From JAMXLO01 sp036265005 (lineage in GTDB: Bacteria; Pseudomonadota; Alphaproteobacteria; Acetobacterales; Acetobacteraceae): a stretch of DNA of 57,696 nt. The stretch lies in contig DATAPW010000370.1 in assembly GCA_036265005.1 (NCBI GenBank), positions 1 to 57,696 on the forward strand. The letters are read 5' to 3'. Positions 15,014 through 23,740 of this stretch are shown piece after piece. The translations under genes were made by a program, and so were the position numbers. A model generated the notes under the pieces. The model made no database searches, was not told where the DNA came from, and saw nothing but the letters and a program-made list of their open reading frames with translations. How positions within the stretch are numbered: position 1 is the first letter of the stretch; the number at the start of each line of letters is the position of its first letter.

Positions 15014-15631
15014 TTATGCCAGGCCTTCCTGCTGCATCACCCGCGCCACCGCCGGGCGCGCCAGCATGCGATTCAAATGCGCTTCGCAATTCGCCGGCAG
15101 CTTCATGTTCATCCGCTTGGCGCCCCAGAACTCGGTGTAGAACAGCGCGGAGTCGGCGATGGAGAACGCGCCGACCAGGTAGTCCTTGCCGCCCAGCGCC
15201 TTGTCCATCACGACGAAGCCCTTCTCCACCAGCTCCTTGCCGCGCTCCTTCACCTTGTCCTCGTCCGCCGGGTTCGGCGTGTAGTTAGAGGCACGGAACA
15301 GCCGCGAGAAGCCCTGCATGTGGATCGTGCTGACGGCATAGTCCAATGTTTCCAACGCGCGCGCCTGGCTCTCCACATCGTCCGGCAGCAGCTTCTTCTC
15401 GGGATTGGTGCGCGCCAGCCAATAGGCGATCGCGGGATATTCCGTCAGCACCGAGCCGTCGTCGCGCACCAGTGTCGGCACCTTCGACTTGGGGTTCACG
15501 GCGGTGAATTCCGGCTTGAACTGGGCACCTTCGCGCAGGTTCACCAGCACGGGCTCGTACGGCTTGCCGATTTCCTCCAGCAGCACGTGGATGCCGACCG
15601 AGCAGGCGCCTGGGGAATACATCAGCTTCAT
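15014..15631 (-). CDS. Glutathione S-transferase, beta class
   Basis: A 205-residue cytosolic GST. The N-terminal thioredoxin-like domain begins MKLMYSPGACS with Cys10, the residue bacterial beta-class GSTs use for glutathione, followed by the cis-Pro KVPTL and a helical C-terminal domain. It lies 15 bp downstream of the flavin monooxygenase gene and just ahead of the histidine phosphatase. Co-expression with a monooxygenase suggests detoxification of oxidised intermediates, which is an inference. Confidence 0.9.
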   Translation of the reverse strand: MKLMYSPGACSVGIHVLLEEIGKPYEPVLVNLREGAQFKPEFTAVNPKSKVPTLVRDDGSVLTEYPAIAYWLARTNPEKKLLPDDVESQARALETLDYAVSTIHMQGFSRLFRASNYTPNPADEDKVKERGKELVEKGFVVMDKALGGKDYLVGAFSIADSALFYTEFWGAKRMNMKLPANCEAHLNRMLARPAVARVMQQEGLA

Positions 15632-15646
15632 GGTTCTTCTCCCTTG

Positions 15647-17011
15647 TTAGTTGCGGACCTCACGCCACGCACCGATGTGCGGGCGGTCGAGACCAAGGTT
15701 CTCGCGCAATGTGGTGCCGCGGTAGTCATTGTGGAACAGGCCGCGACGTTGCAGTTCGGGGACAACGTAGCGGACGAACTCCTCGTAGCCGCCGGGCACG
15801 TGCGAGGCAGCCACCACATAGCCGTCGCAGGCGCGGCCGGCAAACCACTCCTCCATGCCATCGGCCACGTCCTTCGGGCTGCCGATGAAGCGCGGATGAT
15901 CGTGGAACGTGCCGCGACGGCTGACCTCCATGAAGTCGCGTGTCGTCGGATTGCGCTTGCCGAGAATGCGGTACACCCGGTCGCGCAGACCCTGCGCGCC
16001 GGTCCAGGCGGTGATTTCCTCCTCGCTCCAGGGCTCGTCGAGCGGCTTTTTCGCCAGGTCCACGTTGAGCACTTCGCAGAGCAGGGAGAGCTGATCGATC
16101 TCCTTCGGCAGGCTGTCGATCAACGCCGCCTTGTCCTCGGCCTCGGCGCGCGTTTCCGCAACGACTGTATAGACGCCGGCGGCAACGAACACCTTTTCCG
16201 GATCGCGTCCGGTCTCGGCGACCTGTTGCTTGAATGCGGCGTAATCGGCCTTGGCCTGCGCCAGCGAATGATAGTTGACGAACACCAGTTCGGCCCAACG
16301 CGCGGCAAACTTGCGACCGCGACCGGATTGCCCCGCTTGGATCAGCACCGGATGGCCCTGCGCAGACCGCGGCACGGTGAACGGGCCGCGCGAGCGGAAA
16401 AACGCGCCCTGGTGGTCCAGCCGCCGAACCTTGTCGGGATGCGCGAACAACCCGGACTGCCGGTCGATCACCAGCGCGTCGTCATCCCAGGAATCCCAGT
16501 GCCCGGCGACGACTTCAAGGAATTCATCGGCGCGATCATAGCGTTCGTCGTGCTCGCTGTGCGAGGCGTGACCCATATTCAGCGCTTCGCCGTCGTTCAT
16601 CGACGTCACGATGTTCCAGGCTGCGCGGCCGTTGGTCATCAGGTCGAGCGTGGCGTAAAGCCGCGCGACGTGGAACGGCTCGTAGTAGGTGGTGGAATAA
16701 GTCGCAGCGAGGCCCAGCCGCTCGGTCGCCATGCCCATGACGGTGAGGATGGTCATCGGATCCATCTTCACGCAGCGGATGCCGTTGGCGACGGTGTGCG
16801 CGTGGTCGCCGCCGTAGCGGTCCGGCATCGCCAGGCGATCGTCGAAGAAGCCGACATGGAACTTGCCCGCCTCGAGCACGCGGGCGATGTGGCGGTAGTA
16901 GTCGGCGGTCATGAAATCCGGCGAGGCTTCCGGATGGCGCCAGGAGCCGACGAAGTTCGTGCAGTTCTGGGCTTGCAGGAAGGCAACCAAAGTCATCTGG
17001 CGCATGTGCAT
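15647..17011 (-). CDS. LLM class flavin-dependent monooxygenase (NtaA/SnaA/DszA family)
   Basis: A 454-residue member of the two-component, reduced-flavin-dependent monooxygenases (nitrilotriacetate, pristinamycin and dibenzothiophene-sulfone type). Evidence is the family length and the blocks LVAFLQAQNCTNFVGSW, FHVGFFDDRLAMPDRYGG, TYSTTYYEPFHVARLYATLD and HPVLIQAGQSGRGRKFAARW. The reading frame is open further upstream, but that part is a translated palindromic repeat (LLRRFAPRNDR), so I place the start at the ATG pair 17011/17005. It needs a flavin reductase, not seen nearby. The substrate is unknown. Confidence 0.9.
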   Translation of the reverse strand: MHMRQMTLVAFLQAQNCTNFVGSWRHPEASPDFMTADYYRHIARVLEAGKFHVGFFDDRLAMPDRYGGDHAHTVANGIRCVKMDPMTILTVMGMATERLGLAATYSTTYYEPFHVARLYATLDLMTNGRAAWNIVTSMNDGEALNMGHASHSEHDERYDRADEFLEVVAGHWDSWDDDALVIDRQSGLFAHPDKVRRLDHQGAFFRSRGPFTVPRSAQGHPVLIQAGQSGRGRKFAARWAELVFVNYHSLAQAKADYAAFKQQVAETGRDPEKVFVAAGVYTVVAETRAEAEDKAALIDSLPKEIDQLSLLCEVLNVDLAKKPLDEPWSEEEITAWTGAQGLRDRVYRILGKRNPTTRDFMEVSRRGTFHDHPRFIGSPKDVADGMEEWFAGRACDGYVVAASHVPGGYEEFVRYVVPELQRRGLFHNDYRGTTLRENLGLDRPHIGAWREVRN

Positions 17012-17033
17012 AGTCCCCGCCCGTTTGGCCGCC

Positions 17034-17134
17034 CTGTCATTGCGAGGAGCAAAGCGACGAAGCAAACCCCGCCCGTGTGGGCTGGGCGTTACCGGCTGGA
17101 GCTTGCCGTGTCGCTGCGCTCCTCGCAATGACAG
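17034..17134. repeat. Inverted-repeat element with CATTGCGAGGAGC ends
   Basis: A roughly 100-bp element with 17-bp inverted termini (CTGTCATTGCGAGGAGC at 17034-17050 and its complement at the right end). Its internal hallmark GCGACGAAGCAA is common in alphaproteobacterial intergenic repeats. It fills the gap between prs and the monooxygenase gene. It may act as a transcript-processing or terminating hairpin between them. Confidence 0.85.
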
Positions 17135-17146
17135 GCGTTGCCGCCG

Positions 17147-18079
17147 TCAGTCGAACAGCGAACTGACCGAGCTTTCTTCCGAAATCCGCCGCATCGCCTC
17201 CGCCATCAGCGGAGCAACCGTCACCTGGCGAATGTTGGATGCCAGGCGCACCGCCTCGGTGGCCAGGATCGAATCGGTAATCGTCATCATCTCGATCGGC
17301 GAGGAGGAAATCCGCGCCACTGCGCCGCCCGACAGCACGCCATGCGTGACATAGGCGCTGGTGGAGCGCGCGCCTGCCTTGATCAGCGCTTCGGCGGCAT
17401 TACAGTGCGTACCGCCTGAATCCACCATGTCATCGACCAGGATGCAGTCGCGTCCCGACACGTCGCCGATCACGTTCATCACTTCGGAATGGCCGGCGCG
17501 CTCGCGGCGCTTGTCGATGATCGCCAGGTCGCAGTTCAGCCGCGTGGCAATCGCCCGGGCGCGCAGCACGCCGCCGACATCGGGCGACACGATCATCAGG
17601 TCGCGATTCTTGTAGCGCTCCTGGAGATCGCGGCTGAACAGCGGCGCGGCGTACAGATTGTCCACCGGGATGTCGAAGAAACCCTGGATCTGTGCGGCGT
17701 GCAGATCCATCGTCAGCACCCGGTTGGCGCCGGCCTCGGTGATCAGGTTGGCCACCAGCTTGGCGCTGATCGGCGAGCGCGACGCGGTCTTCCGGTCCTG
17801 CCGGGCGTAGCCGAAATACGGGATGACCGCGGTGATCCGCCGCGCCGAACTGCGGCGCAGCGCGTCCAGCGTGATCAGCAGCTCCATCAGCGTGTCGTTC
17901 GCCGGATAGGAGGTGGACTGGATCACGAACACATCCTCGCCGCGCACGTTCTCCTGGATCTCGACGAACACTTCCATGTCGGCGAAGCGGCGAATCGAGG
18001 CACGGGTCAGGGGCAGCTTCAGCGTGGCGGCAACCGCCTCGGCGAGCGGACGGTTGCTGTTGCAGGCAACGATTTTCAT
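17147..18079 (-). CDS. prs: Ribose-phosphate pyrophosphokinase
   Basis: A 310-residue cytosolic enzyme that transfers pyrophosphate from ATP to ribose 5-phosphate, giving PRPP for nucleotide, NAD, histidine and tryptophan synthesis. Seen are the FADMEVFVEIQENVRG opening region, the flexible catalytic loop PYFGYARQDRK, DLHAAQIQGFFDIPVDNL, and the PRPP-binding loop DDMVDSGGTHCNA. Full length, with no anomalies. It is downstream of the lipoprotein gene by 22 bp. Confidence 0.98.
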   Translation of the reverse strand: MKIVACNSNRPLAEAVAATLKLPLTRASIRRFADMEVFVEIQENVRGEDVFVIQSTSYPANDTLMELLITLDALRRSSARRITAVIPYFGYARQDRKTASRSPISAKLVANLITEAGANRVLTMDLHAAQIQGFFDIPVDNLYAAPLFSRDLQERYKNRDLMIVSPDVGGVLRARAIATRLNCDLAIIDKRRERAGHSEVMNVIGDVSGRDCILVDDMVDSGGTHCNAAEALIKAGARSTSAYVTHGVLSGGAVARISSSPIEMMTITDSILATEAVRLASNIRQVTVAPLMAEAMRRISEESSVSSLFD

Positions 18080-18101
18080 ACCACTCGGCTGCCAAGGGGG
18101 T

Positions 18102-19070
18102 TCATCTGGCCGGCCGTTCGACGCCGGAGTTTTGGCCTTCTACCAACGCCCCCTGGGTCTGTCCATGAACCGTCTGGTCCGGATTGGCGGCGCCCTGGGC
18201 CGCCGGCCGGCTGTCGTTCGGCTCGTGGCCGGACTGGCGGATGATGACGTCGTTCACGCCGCCGGCCGCCTCGGTCGCCACCACGACGGCGACATCCGCC
18301 CAGTAATGATCGAGCGACCCCGCCGGGATTTCGTTGAGTTGCGTGACCTTGCCGCGCTCGTCGCCACTCGCAGTCGTCACGGTCCACTGGATTTCCACGC
18401 GTTGCTGGCCGCGCGCGATCGGCACCATGCGAACCGAGCCCTGCACGATGAAATCGGCGCCATTGGCGCTGTCCTGCACCAAAGGCCCCAGCGCACCGAG
18501 GTGGGTGCGCATCTGCCTGGTGAGGGAAGCGTTGCCGTCCCCGGGTGCGCCGGTCACGGCCGTGACATCCACCTTGGCGATGCGATTGTACAGGCTGTTC
18601 GGATCGGCGTGCTGGATGCTGGTGAGCAGGCGGGAGATCTTCGGCGCGGCATCGGCCGCCGACTGTTGCAGCGTTGCGGGCGCGGCGGCCGCCCATGCCT
18701 GGGTCTCGATCGGGCTGCCCTCGGTCTTGCCTTTTTCCTCGCCCGTCGGGGTCCGCACAGTGAACACCGGCACCACCGTCGCACCCCGCTGCTCGGCGGT
18801 GGTCACCAGTTGCCAGTCGTTCTTGCGCACCTGGTCGGCGACCGCCGGCACCTCCTGTGCCTGCAGGCCGGCGGCGATCGCATCGGCAAACTGTTTGCTG
18901 GCATCGTCGGGCAGCAACGCATTGGCAGGCGCCGGCACCGCAAGCCGCGGCGTCGGTGGCTGCGCGAGCACTTTGCCATCGGCGCCGGGATTGCCGAGGA
19001 ACGGCTGCGGCAGGTCGCCACAGGATGCCAGCAGCAGCAGCGGAAATAACAGGCTGAGACGGAAGATCAC
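18102..19070 (-). CDS. Uncharacterised lipoprotein
   Basis: A 322-residue protein with a lipoprotein signal: hydrophobic stretch, then lipobox LLASC with Cys17. The mature part has a proline/alanine-rich linker and an alternating beta-rich region (DWQLVTTAEQRGATVVPVFTV; VDVTAVTGAPGDGNASL; DFIVQGSVRMVP), which would fit a periplasmic beta-sheet domain, and a low-complexity Gln/Asn/Gly-rich C-terminus. It lies 3 bp after pgeF and 22 bp before prs. Its start also follows the lipoprotein-maturation gene lgt in the same run. I do not recognise a named family. Confidence 0.85.
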   Translation of the reverse strand: MIFRLSLLFPLLLLASCGDLPQPFLGNPGADGKVLAQPPTPRLAVPAPANALLPDDASKQFADAIAAGLQAQEVPAVADQVRKNDWQLVTTAEQRGATVVPVFTVRTPTGEEKGKTEGSPIETQAWAAAAPATLQQSAADAAPKISRLLTSIQHADPNSLYNRIAKVDVTAVTGAPGDGNASLTRQMRTHLGALGPLVQDSANGADFIVQGSVRMVPIARGQQRVEIQWTVTTASGDERGKVTQLNEIPAGSLDHYWADVAVVVATEAAGGVNDVIIRQSGHEPNDSRPAAQGAANPDQTVHGQTQGALVEGQNSGVERPAR

Positions 19071-19073
19071 GAA

Positions 19074-19850
19074 TTACCTTGGATCGAGTGCAATGATGGA
19101 AACCTGATGCCCGATGGGGCCGCCCCCGCCAAGGGTGCGGCGGCGATAACTGAAGAACCGCGCCTCGTCGGCTGCGGTGTCGGCGTCGATTGTCGCGATC
19201 AAGTGAATGCCCGCCGCGGCCAGGCGGCCGGCGCAATAGCCCGGAAGGTCGAACTGCCAGCGTGCCTCGCGCCGGCCGGCGGCGAAGCAGCGAGCGCTGG
19301 CGGCGTCGTGGCCGAGCACCGCGTCGCGCAGGTCGGCGCCGACCTCGTAGGATTGCTGGTGGATGCAGGGTCCGATCGCCGCTGCGATCGATGCCGGCTG
19401 CGCGCCCAGCCGGACCATGGCGGCAATGGTGGCCTCGATCACGCCGGCGACTGCACCACGCCAGCCGGCATGCGCGGCGCCGACCACGCCGGCCCTCGCA
19501 TCGGCCAGCAGGACGGGCGTGCAGTCGGCGGTGATGATGCCGAGGGCGATGTCCGGCCGGTCGGTCACCATGGCATCGGCGCGTGGCCCGGCACCCGGTG
19601 CCCACGGTTGCGTCACTGTCACGACGTCCTGGCCGTGGACCTGCATCAGGCCGACCAGCCGGTCGGGCTGCGCGCCGAGAGCCCTGGCCGCGGCGGCGCG
19701 GTTGCGCAGGACCGCGTCGGCTGAATCGCCGCCGGACAGACTGCAGTTGAGGCTGGCATAAGGCCCGCCGGAGACGCCGCCCTGGCGGGTGAAGAAACCA
19801 TGCACGACAGACAGCACGCCGGAGCGGATTGGGTCGGGGGAACCGGTCAC
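19074..19850 (-). CDS. pgeF: Peptidoglycan editing factor / polyphenol oxidase (laccase-domain) family
   Basis: A 258-residue protein of the YfiH/PgeF family, which removes wrongly incorporated L-Ser from peptidoglycan precursors; some members show purine-nucleoside or laccase activity. The metal-site signature His-Cys-His is visible in LMQVHGQDV, TADCTPVLLAD and GAAHAGWRG. I chose the GTG at 19850 (VTGSPDP) over the ORF start at 19883 because the extra residues are not family-like; this is uncertain by about 11 residues. It sits between the methyltransferase and lipoprotein genes in an envelope-related run. Confidence 0.92.
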   Translation of the reverse strand: MTGSPDPIRSGVLSVVHGFFTRQGGVSGGPYASLNCSLSGGDSADAVLRNRAAAARALGAQPDRLVGLMQVHGQDVVTVTQPWAPGAGPRADAMVTDRPDIALGIITADCTPVLLADARAGVVGAAHAGWRGAVAGVIEATIAAMVRLGAQPASIAAAIGPCIHQQSYEVGADLRDAVLGHDAASARCFAAGRREARWQFDLPGYCAGRLAAAGIHLIATIDADTAADEARFFSYRRRTLGGGGPIGHQVSIIALDPR

Positions 19851-19937
19851 GAATCGTCCTCGATGGCAGCGCGGGATGCGCAATCCGTCTAGCGCATGCC
19901 GAGCGCCGGCACGAGCGAGCGTCCGGCCGTGCCGCTG

Positions 19938-20999
19938 CTAGTCCTCAAATCCGGGAGGCGTCGGGCAGGCGGGGTGGCAAACCGCCAGCGCCTTGAACAG
20001 GCGGCCCATGCGCTCGGGTTCGGCCAGCCTGCGCGCCGCCTCGATCAGTGCCGCGGCGCGGGCGGGCGGCTGGCCGCGGGCCAGGCGGTCGGTGCGCTGG
20101 AACAGGCCAAGCCGGGTGAGGAATTTGCCCTGGGGCAGTGGGCCATAGCTTGCCGCTCCGGCCGCGCTTGCCGCCGCAGCGAAGGCGGCGAAGTCCACAT
20201 GCGCGGTGAGATCCGCTGAACCGGGCGGCGACAGCGGGTCAGCGGGCTTGCCGTCGCGCAGCGCCTGGAGGCTGTCGCCCGGGCCACTGTGTTCGGGGCC
20301 GTAGTCGAGGAACAGCGCGGCGCCGCCATGCGTGGCCAGGCGGGCGGCGACGGTGCGGGCGAAATGCTGGGCAGCTTCGCCGATTTCGACGACGGTCCCC
20401 GGGCCCCCACCCGAACCCTCCCCCGCCCAAGAGCGGGAGAGGGGGTCGTTCCGTGGAATGCGGTGCACCGCCTCGTCTGCCGCGCCTGGGCGGGGGAGGG
20501 TTGGGGTGGGGGCCTGCGGCACACGCTCCGCGAACCGCCCATCCTCGACATACCGCTCCATCCATCCGGCCTCGCGCCGCACGAATTGCCGGATCGGCAA
20601 TGCGTCCAGGAACTCGTTGGCCAGCAACAGCATTGGCGCGTGCGGCAGGGTGTCCAGCCCGTCGTGCCAGACCGCATCCGGCAGCCGCTCGGCCTGGATC
20701 GCCCGCAGCCGCGGCGACGTCTCGACAAGGTGTACGCGCAGCGCCGACCGGAAGGCTGGGGCCACGCGCGCGATCGCCCGCAGCGCGTCCGCCATCGATG
20801 TGCCGCGGCCGGGGCCGGCCTCCACCAGCAGCACCGGGTCGGGCCGGCCGACAAGGTCCCAGGTCACCGCCGCCCAAAGTCCCAGGATCTCGCCGAAGAC
20901 CTGGCTGATCTCGGGCGATGTAGTGAAATCGGCGAACGGGTCGTGCGTCGCGTAATACGCGGCGTTGGCGCGCGCCATGAAGTGATCCAACCGTTCCAT
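19938..20999 (-). CDS. MidA/NDUFAF7-type class I SAM-dependent methyltransferase
   Basis: A 353-residue protein of the DUF185 family, whose mitochondrial member NDUFAF7/MidA methylates an arginine in a complex I subunit during assembly. Family blocks are DPFADFTTSPEISQVFGEILG near the N-terminus, the SAM loop VEAGPGRGTSMADALRA, LANEFLDALPIRQFV, and FLDYG in the C-terminal half. The ATG at 20999 shares one base with the lgt stop. Residues about 163-199 are encoded by a palindromic repeat inserted in frame; flanking conserved blocks stay in frame, so the gene looks functional. Confidence 0.92.
   Translation of the reverse strand: MERLDHFMARANAAYYATHDPFADFTTSPEISQVFGEILGLWAAVTWDLVGRPDPVLLVEAGPGRGTSMADALRAIARVAPAFRSALRVHLVETSPRLRAIQAERLPDAVWHDGLDTLPHAPMLLLANEFLDALPIRQFVRREAGWMERYVEDGRFAERVPQAPTPTLPRPGAADEAVHRIPRNDPLSRSWAGEGSGGGPGTVVEIGEAAQHFARTVAARLATHGGAALFLDYGPEHSGPGDSLQALRDGKPADPLSPPGSADLTAHVDFAAFAAAASAAGAASYGPLPQGKFLTRLGLFQRTDRLARGQPPARAAALIEAARRLAEPERMGRLFKALAVCHPACPTPPGFED
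20403..20513. repeat. Palindromic repeat element translated in frame inside the MidA-type gene
   Basis: Two 27-bp inverted arms at 20403-20429 and 20487-20513 match at 26 of 27 positions and enclose a 57-bp loop that contains further inverted segments. The element reads in frame through the methyltransferase gene as a Pro/Gly/Arg-rich stretch (TPTLPRPG ... SWAGEGSGGGPG). Similar 'TPTLPRPGAGEG' peptides arise elsewhere when this GC-rich intergenic repeat is translated. It lies in a loop between conserved blocks, where an insertion would be tolerated. Confidence 0.88.
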
Positions 21000-21790
21000 C
21001 ACCGCGTGCGAAGGATGAGCCAGGCTCCGGCAATCAGCATCGGGATGCACAGCAACTGGCCCATCGTGGCGTTGAATGCCAGGAACCCGAGGAACGGGTC
21101 CGGCTGGCGAAAGAACTCGCCGGTGATCCGCATCAGGCCGTAGCCGACCAGGAACGCGCCTGACAGACAGCCGAAGCGTGCGCGGATGCTCTCGCGGCGA
21201 GACAGCGCGAACATCACGATGAACAGCACCAGCCCTTCCAGCAGGGCCTCGTAAATCTGGCTGGGGTGCCGCGGTTCCGGTCCGACGGCGGGGAAGATCA
21301 TCGCCCAGGGCAGCCAGTCCGGCGCCAGGCGGCCGGGCAGTTCGCCATTGATGAAGTTGGCGACCCGACCGAAGCCCAGGCCGATCGGCACGCAGACCGT
21401 GACGCGGTCGGCGAAGCCGAGCAGCGGGATGGCATTGCGGCGGCAGAACCACAGGATCGCGATGGTGACGCCGAGGGCGCCGCCGTGGAAGCTCATGCCG
21501 CCCTCCCAGACGGCGAAGATCATCAGCGGATGCGCCAGATAGACGCCTGGCTGATAGAACAGCACGTAGCCGAGGCGGCCACCCAGCACGACTCCGAGGG
21601 TGGCCCAGGTGAGGAAGTCGTCGGCCTGCACCGGCGTCGCCACGGGCGGCGTCAGGCGCACGAGGTGGCGCAACAGACGCCAGCCGATGACCAGGCCGGC
21701 GATGTAGGCCAGCGCGTACCAGCGGATGGCAAACGGACCGACCTGAACGATGTTCGGGTCGAACTGCGGGAACAGCAGGACTGGGATCAT
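20999..21790 (-). CDS. lgt: Prolipoprotein diacylglyceryl transferase
   Basis: A 263-residue inner-membrane enzyme that moves diacylglycerol from phosphatidylglycerol to the lipobox cysteine of prolipoproteins. Seven membrane segments are apparent. Hallmarks are MSFHGGALGV and the Lgt signature GRVANFINGELPGR. The reading frame is open upstream, but the ATG at 21790 gives family length and forms an ATGA overlap with the hldD stop, so translation is probably coupled. Confidence 0.97.
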   Translation of the reverse strand: MIPVLLFPQFDPNIVQVGPFAIRWYALAYIAGLVIGWRLLRHLVRLTPPVATPVQADDFLTWATLGVVLGGRLGYVLFYQPGVYLAHPLMIFAVWEGGMSFHGGALGVTIAILWFCRRNAIPLLGFADRVTVCVPIGLGFGRVANFINGELPGRLAPDWLPWAMIFPAVGPEPRHPSQIYEALLEGLVLFIVMFALSRRESIRARFGCLSGAFLVGYGLMRITGEFFRQPDPFLGFLAFNATMGQLLCIPMLIAGAWLILRTR

Positions 21791-22767
21791 ACGTAGGGGT
21801 CGGGCTGAGCCAGAAAGTCCTGCACGTAACGCCGCACGCCTTCCTCCAGTGGAGTGAACTGGCCCGCATAGCCGGCTGCGCGCAACCGGTTCATGGCGGC
21901 CTGGGTGAACGACTGGTAGTGGCCCGCCAGCGGCGCGGGCATGTCGATGAACTCGACCGCCCGCGGCAGTCCGGCTGCGTCGCACACCGCATACGCCAGG
22001 TCCAGGTAGCTGCGGGCCTGGCCGGTGCCGAGGTTGAACAGGCCGCTGACACCGGGCGTGTCCAGCAGCCACAGCATCGTGTCCACCACGTCGCCGACCC
22101 AGATGAAGTCGCGCTGCTGCTGACCATCGGCCAGCCCCGGCTGGGTCGAGCGGAACAGCCGCGCCGGACCGCCGCCGGCCACTTCGTCGTGCTTGACCTT
22201 GACGACGGAGACCATGTGTCCCTTGTGGTATTCATTGGGTCCATAGACGTTGAAGAACTTGAGCCCAACCCACTGCGGCGGGTGCGGCTGGCGTACTGCA
22301 AGGCTGTGCGCGACCCGGAGGTCGAAGGCATGCTTGGTCCAGCCATACAGGTTCATCGGGCGCAGACGCTGCAGTGCCGCGGGCGCGTTGTCGTCGTCGA
22401 AGCCGGCCGTGCCGTCGCCGTAGGTGGCAGCCGACGATGCGTAGACCAGGCGGACCTCGTGGTTGGTGCACCAGTGCCAGATGGTCCGGCTGAGCTCGAC
22501 GTTGGTCGCCCACACCGCGTCACCGTCGCGCGCCGTCGTGCTGCTGATGGCGCCAAGGTGGTAGACCATTTCCACCGGCGGGCGGCTGTCCAGGAAGGCC
22601 TCGATGTCGTTCGGCGGGATCAGCCGCGACGGCGGGTGCTTGGCCAGGTTGCGCCATTTCAGGCCGTCGCCGAGGTTGTCGACCAGCACTGTCTCGTGGC
22701 CGCGCCGGACCAGCGCCGCATGCAGGTTCGATCCGATGAAGCCGGCGCCGCCCGTGACCAGGATCAT
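21787..22767 (-). CDS. hldD: ADP-glyceromanno-heptose 6-epimerase
   Basis: A 326-residue NADP-dependent SDR epimerase that makes ADP-L-glycero-D-manno-heptose for the LPS inner core. The Rossmann motif VTGGAGFIGSN is at the N-terminus, with SSAATYGDG, catalytic YGWTK, and the family-typical KFFNVYGPNEYHKG and MVSVVKV. The start at 22767 gives normal length. It heads the leftward run hldD-lgt-midA-pgeF-lipoprotein-prs and is divergent from ubiK with 56 bp between starts, which must hold both promoters. Confidence 0.95.
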   Translation of the reverse strand: MILVTGGAGFIGSNLHAALVRRGHETVLVDNLGDGLKWRNLAKHPPSRLIPPNDIEAFLDSRPPVEMVYHLGAISSTTARDGDAVWATNVELSRTIWHWCTNHEVRLVYASSAATYGDGTAGFDDDNAPAALQRLRPMNLYGWTKHAFDLRVAHSLAVRQPHPPQWVGLKFFNVYGPNEYHKGHMVSVVKVKHDEVAGGGPARLFRSTQPGLADGQQQRDFIWVGDVVDTMLWLLDTPGVSGLFNLGTGQARSYLDLAYAVCDAAGLPRAVEFIDMPAPLAGHYQSFTQAAMNRLRAAGYAGQFTPLEEGVRRYVQDFLAQPDPYV

Positions 22768-22823
22768 GCCGGGGGTTATACGAGGCCGGCCGAGTCTGCG
22801 GAAGGCACGAAGGGGAGGCACAC

Positions 22824-23117
22824 ATGAGCGAGCGACCGCGCTTCTTCGACGATCTTGCCGGCGTCGCCGGCGGGGCGATTTCGGCCCTGGCCGGATTGCG
22901 CGAGGAGATGGAAGCCATGGCCCGCGCGCGGATCGACGAGACGATTCGCCGCCTGGACCTGGTGAAGCGCGAGGAACTCGATGCGCTGGCGGAGCTCGCC
23001 GCCAACGCGAGGGCGGCCCAGGAGGTGGCCGAGGCGCAACTTCAGGATGTCTTGCAGCGCCTGGCGGCGCTGGAAGTGCGGGTTGCCGCGCTGGAGACAC
23101 GGAAAGACACAGTGTGA
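22824..23117 (+). CDS. ubiK: UbiK-family accessory factor (BMFP domain)
   Basis: A 97-residue, alanine-rich, mostly helical protein. UbiK (YqiC, BMFP domain) proteins are small trimeric coiled-coil factors that assist ubiquinone synthesis with UbiJ. The N-terminus FFDDLAGVAGGAISALAGLREEM and the C-terminal coiled coil LQDVLQRLAALEVRVAALE match that plan. It reads away from hldD and stands 119 bp before the YbjN-like gene. Confidence 0.8.
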   Translation: MSERPRFFDDLAGVAGGAISALAGLREEMEAMARARIDETIRRLDLVKREELDALAELAANARAAQEVAEAQLQDVLQRLAALEVRVAALETRKDTV

Positions 23118-23236
23118 GGCTTGCGGCGCGGCACGTTGGCTGGCTAGGCTATGATTCGTGGTTAACTTGGTCCCGCAACTACCAGATACGGTGACCTGGA
23201 AACCGTCCGGCCTTCCTGCACCATGGGAGACCAACC

Positions 23237-23740
23237 ATGTCCATGACGACGGCACTCAGCCACGACGCAGCCGCCAATCCCCTCGACATCATGGAGCAGA
23301 TCGTCATCGCGAATGACTGGGTGTTCGACCGGCGCAGCGATTCCGAGATGGCTGCCGAAGCGCCGGGCCGCTGGTGCGACTACGGCCTGTATTTCTCCTG
23401 GTCGCACGAGATCAGCGCCATGCATTTCACCTGTGCCTTCGACCTGAAGGTGCCGGAGAAGCGCCGGGCCGCGCTGTACGAGTTGCTGGCGCTGGCCAAC
23501 GAACGGCTGTGGATCGGCCATTTCGGCATGGAGTCCGACGACGGCATGCCGGTGTTCCGCCATGCCGTGCTGCTGCGCGGGGCGCCTGGCGCCTCGGCGG
23601 AGAGCCTGGAAGACATGGTGGACATCGCGATCACCGAGTGCGAGCGGTTCTTCCCGGCATTCCAGTTCGTTCTGTGGGGCGGCAAGACGCCGCAGGATGC
23701 ACTCGCCGCCGCCATGCTCGAGTGCGTCGGCGAGGCATGA
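23237..23740 (+). CDS. YbjN domain-containing protein
   Basis: A 167-residue protein of the YbjN family (type III chaperone-like fold). Family features visible are NPLDIMEQIVIANDWVFDR at the start, CDYGLYFSWSHEISAMHFTCAFD, and FVLWGGKTPQDALAAAMLECVGEA at the end, a block that often adjoins proC in alphaproteobacteria. The ATG is preceded by GGGAG. Its stop overlaps the proC start (ATGA), so the two are coupled. No enzymatic function is known. Confidence 0.88.
   Translation: MSMTTALSHDAAANPLDIMEQIVIANDWVFDRRSDSEMAAEAPGRWCDYGLYFSWSHEISAMHFTCAFDLKVPEKRRAALYELLALANERLWIGHFGMESDDGMPVFRHAVLLRGAPGASAESLEDMVDIAITECERFFPAFQFVLWGGKTPQDALAAAMLECVGEA

Noticed and set aside
17012..17128. N-terminal extension of the LLM monooxygenase frame
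   Set aside because: The extra residues are a translated palindromic repeat; the family start is at the ATG pair 17011/17005.
21000..21869. Upstream extension of the MidA-type frame through lgt
   Set aside because: That part is an out-of-frame shadow of lgt; the methyltransferase family begins at the ATG at 20999.
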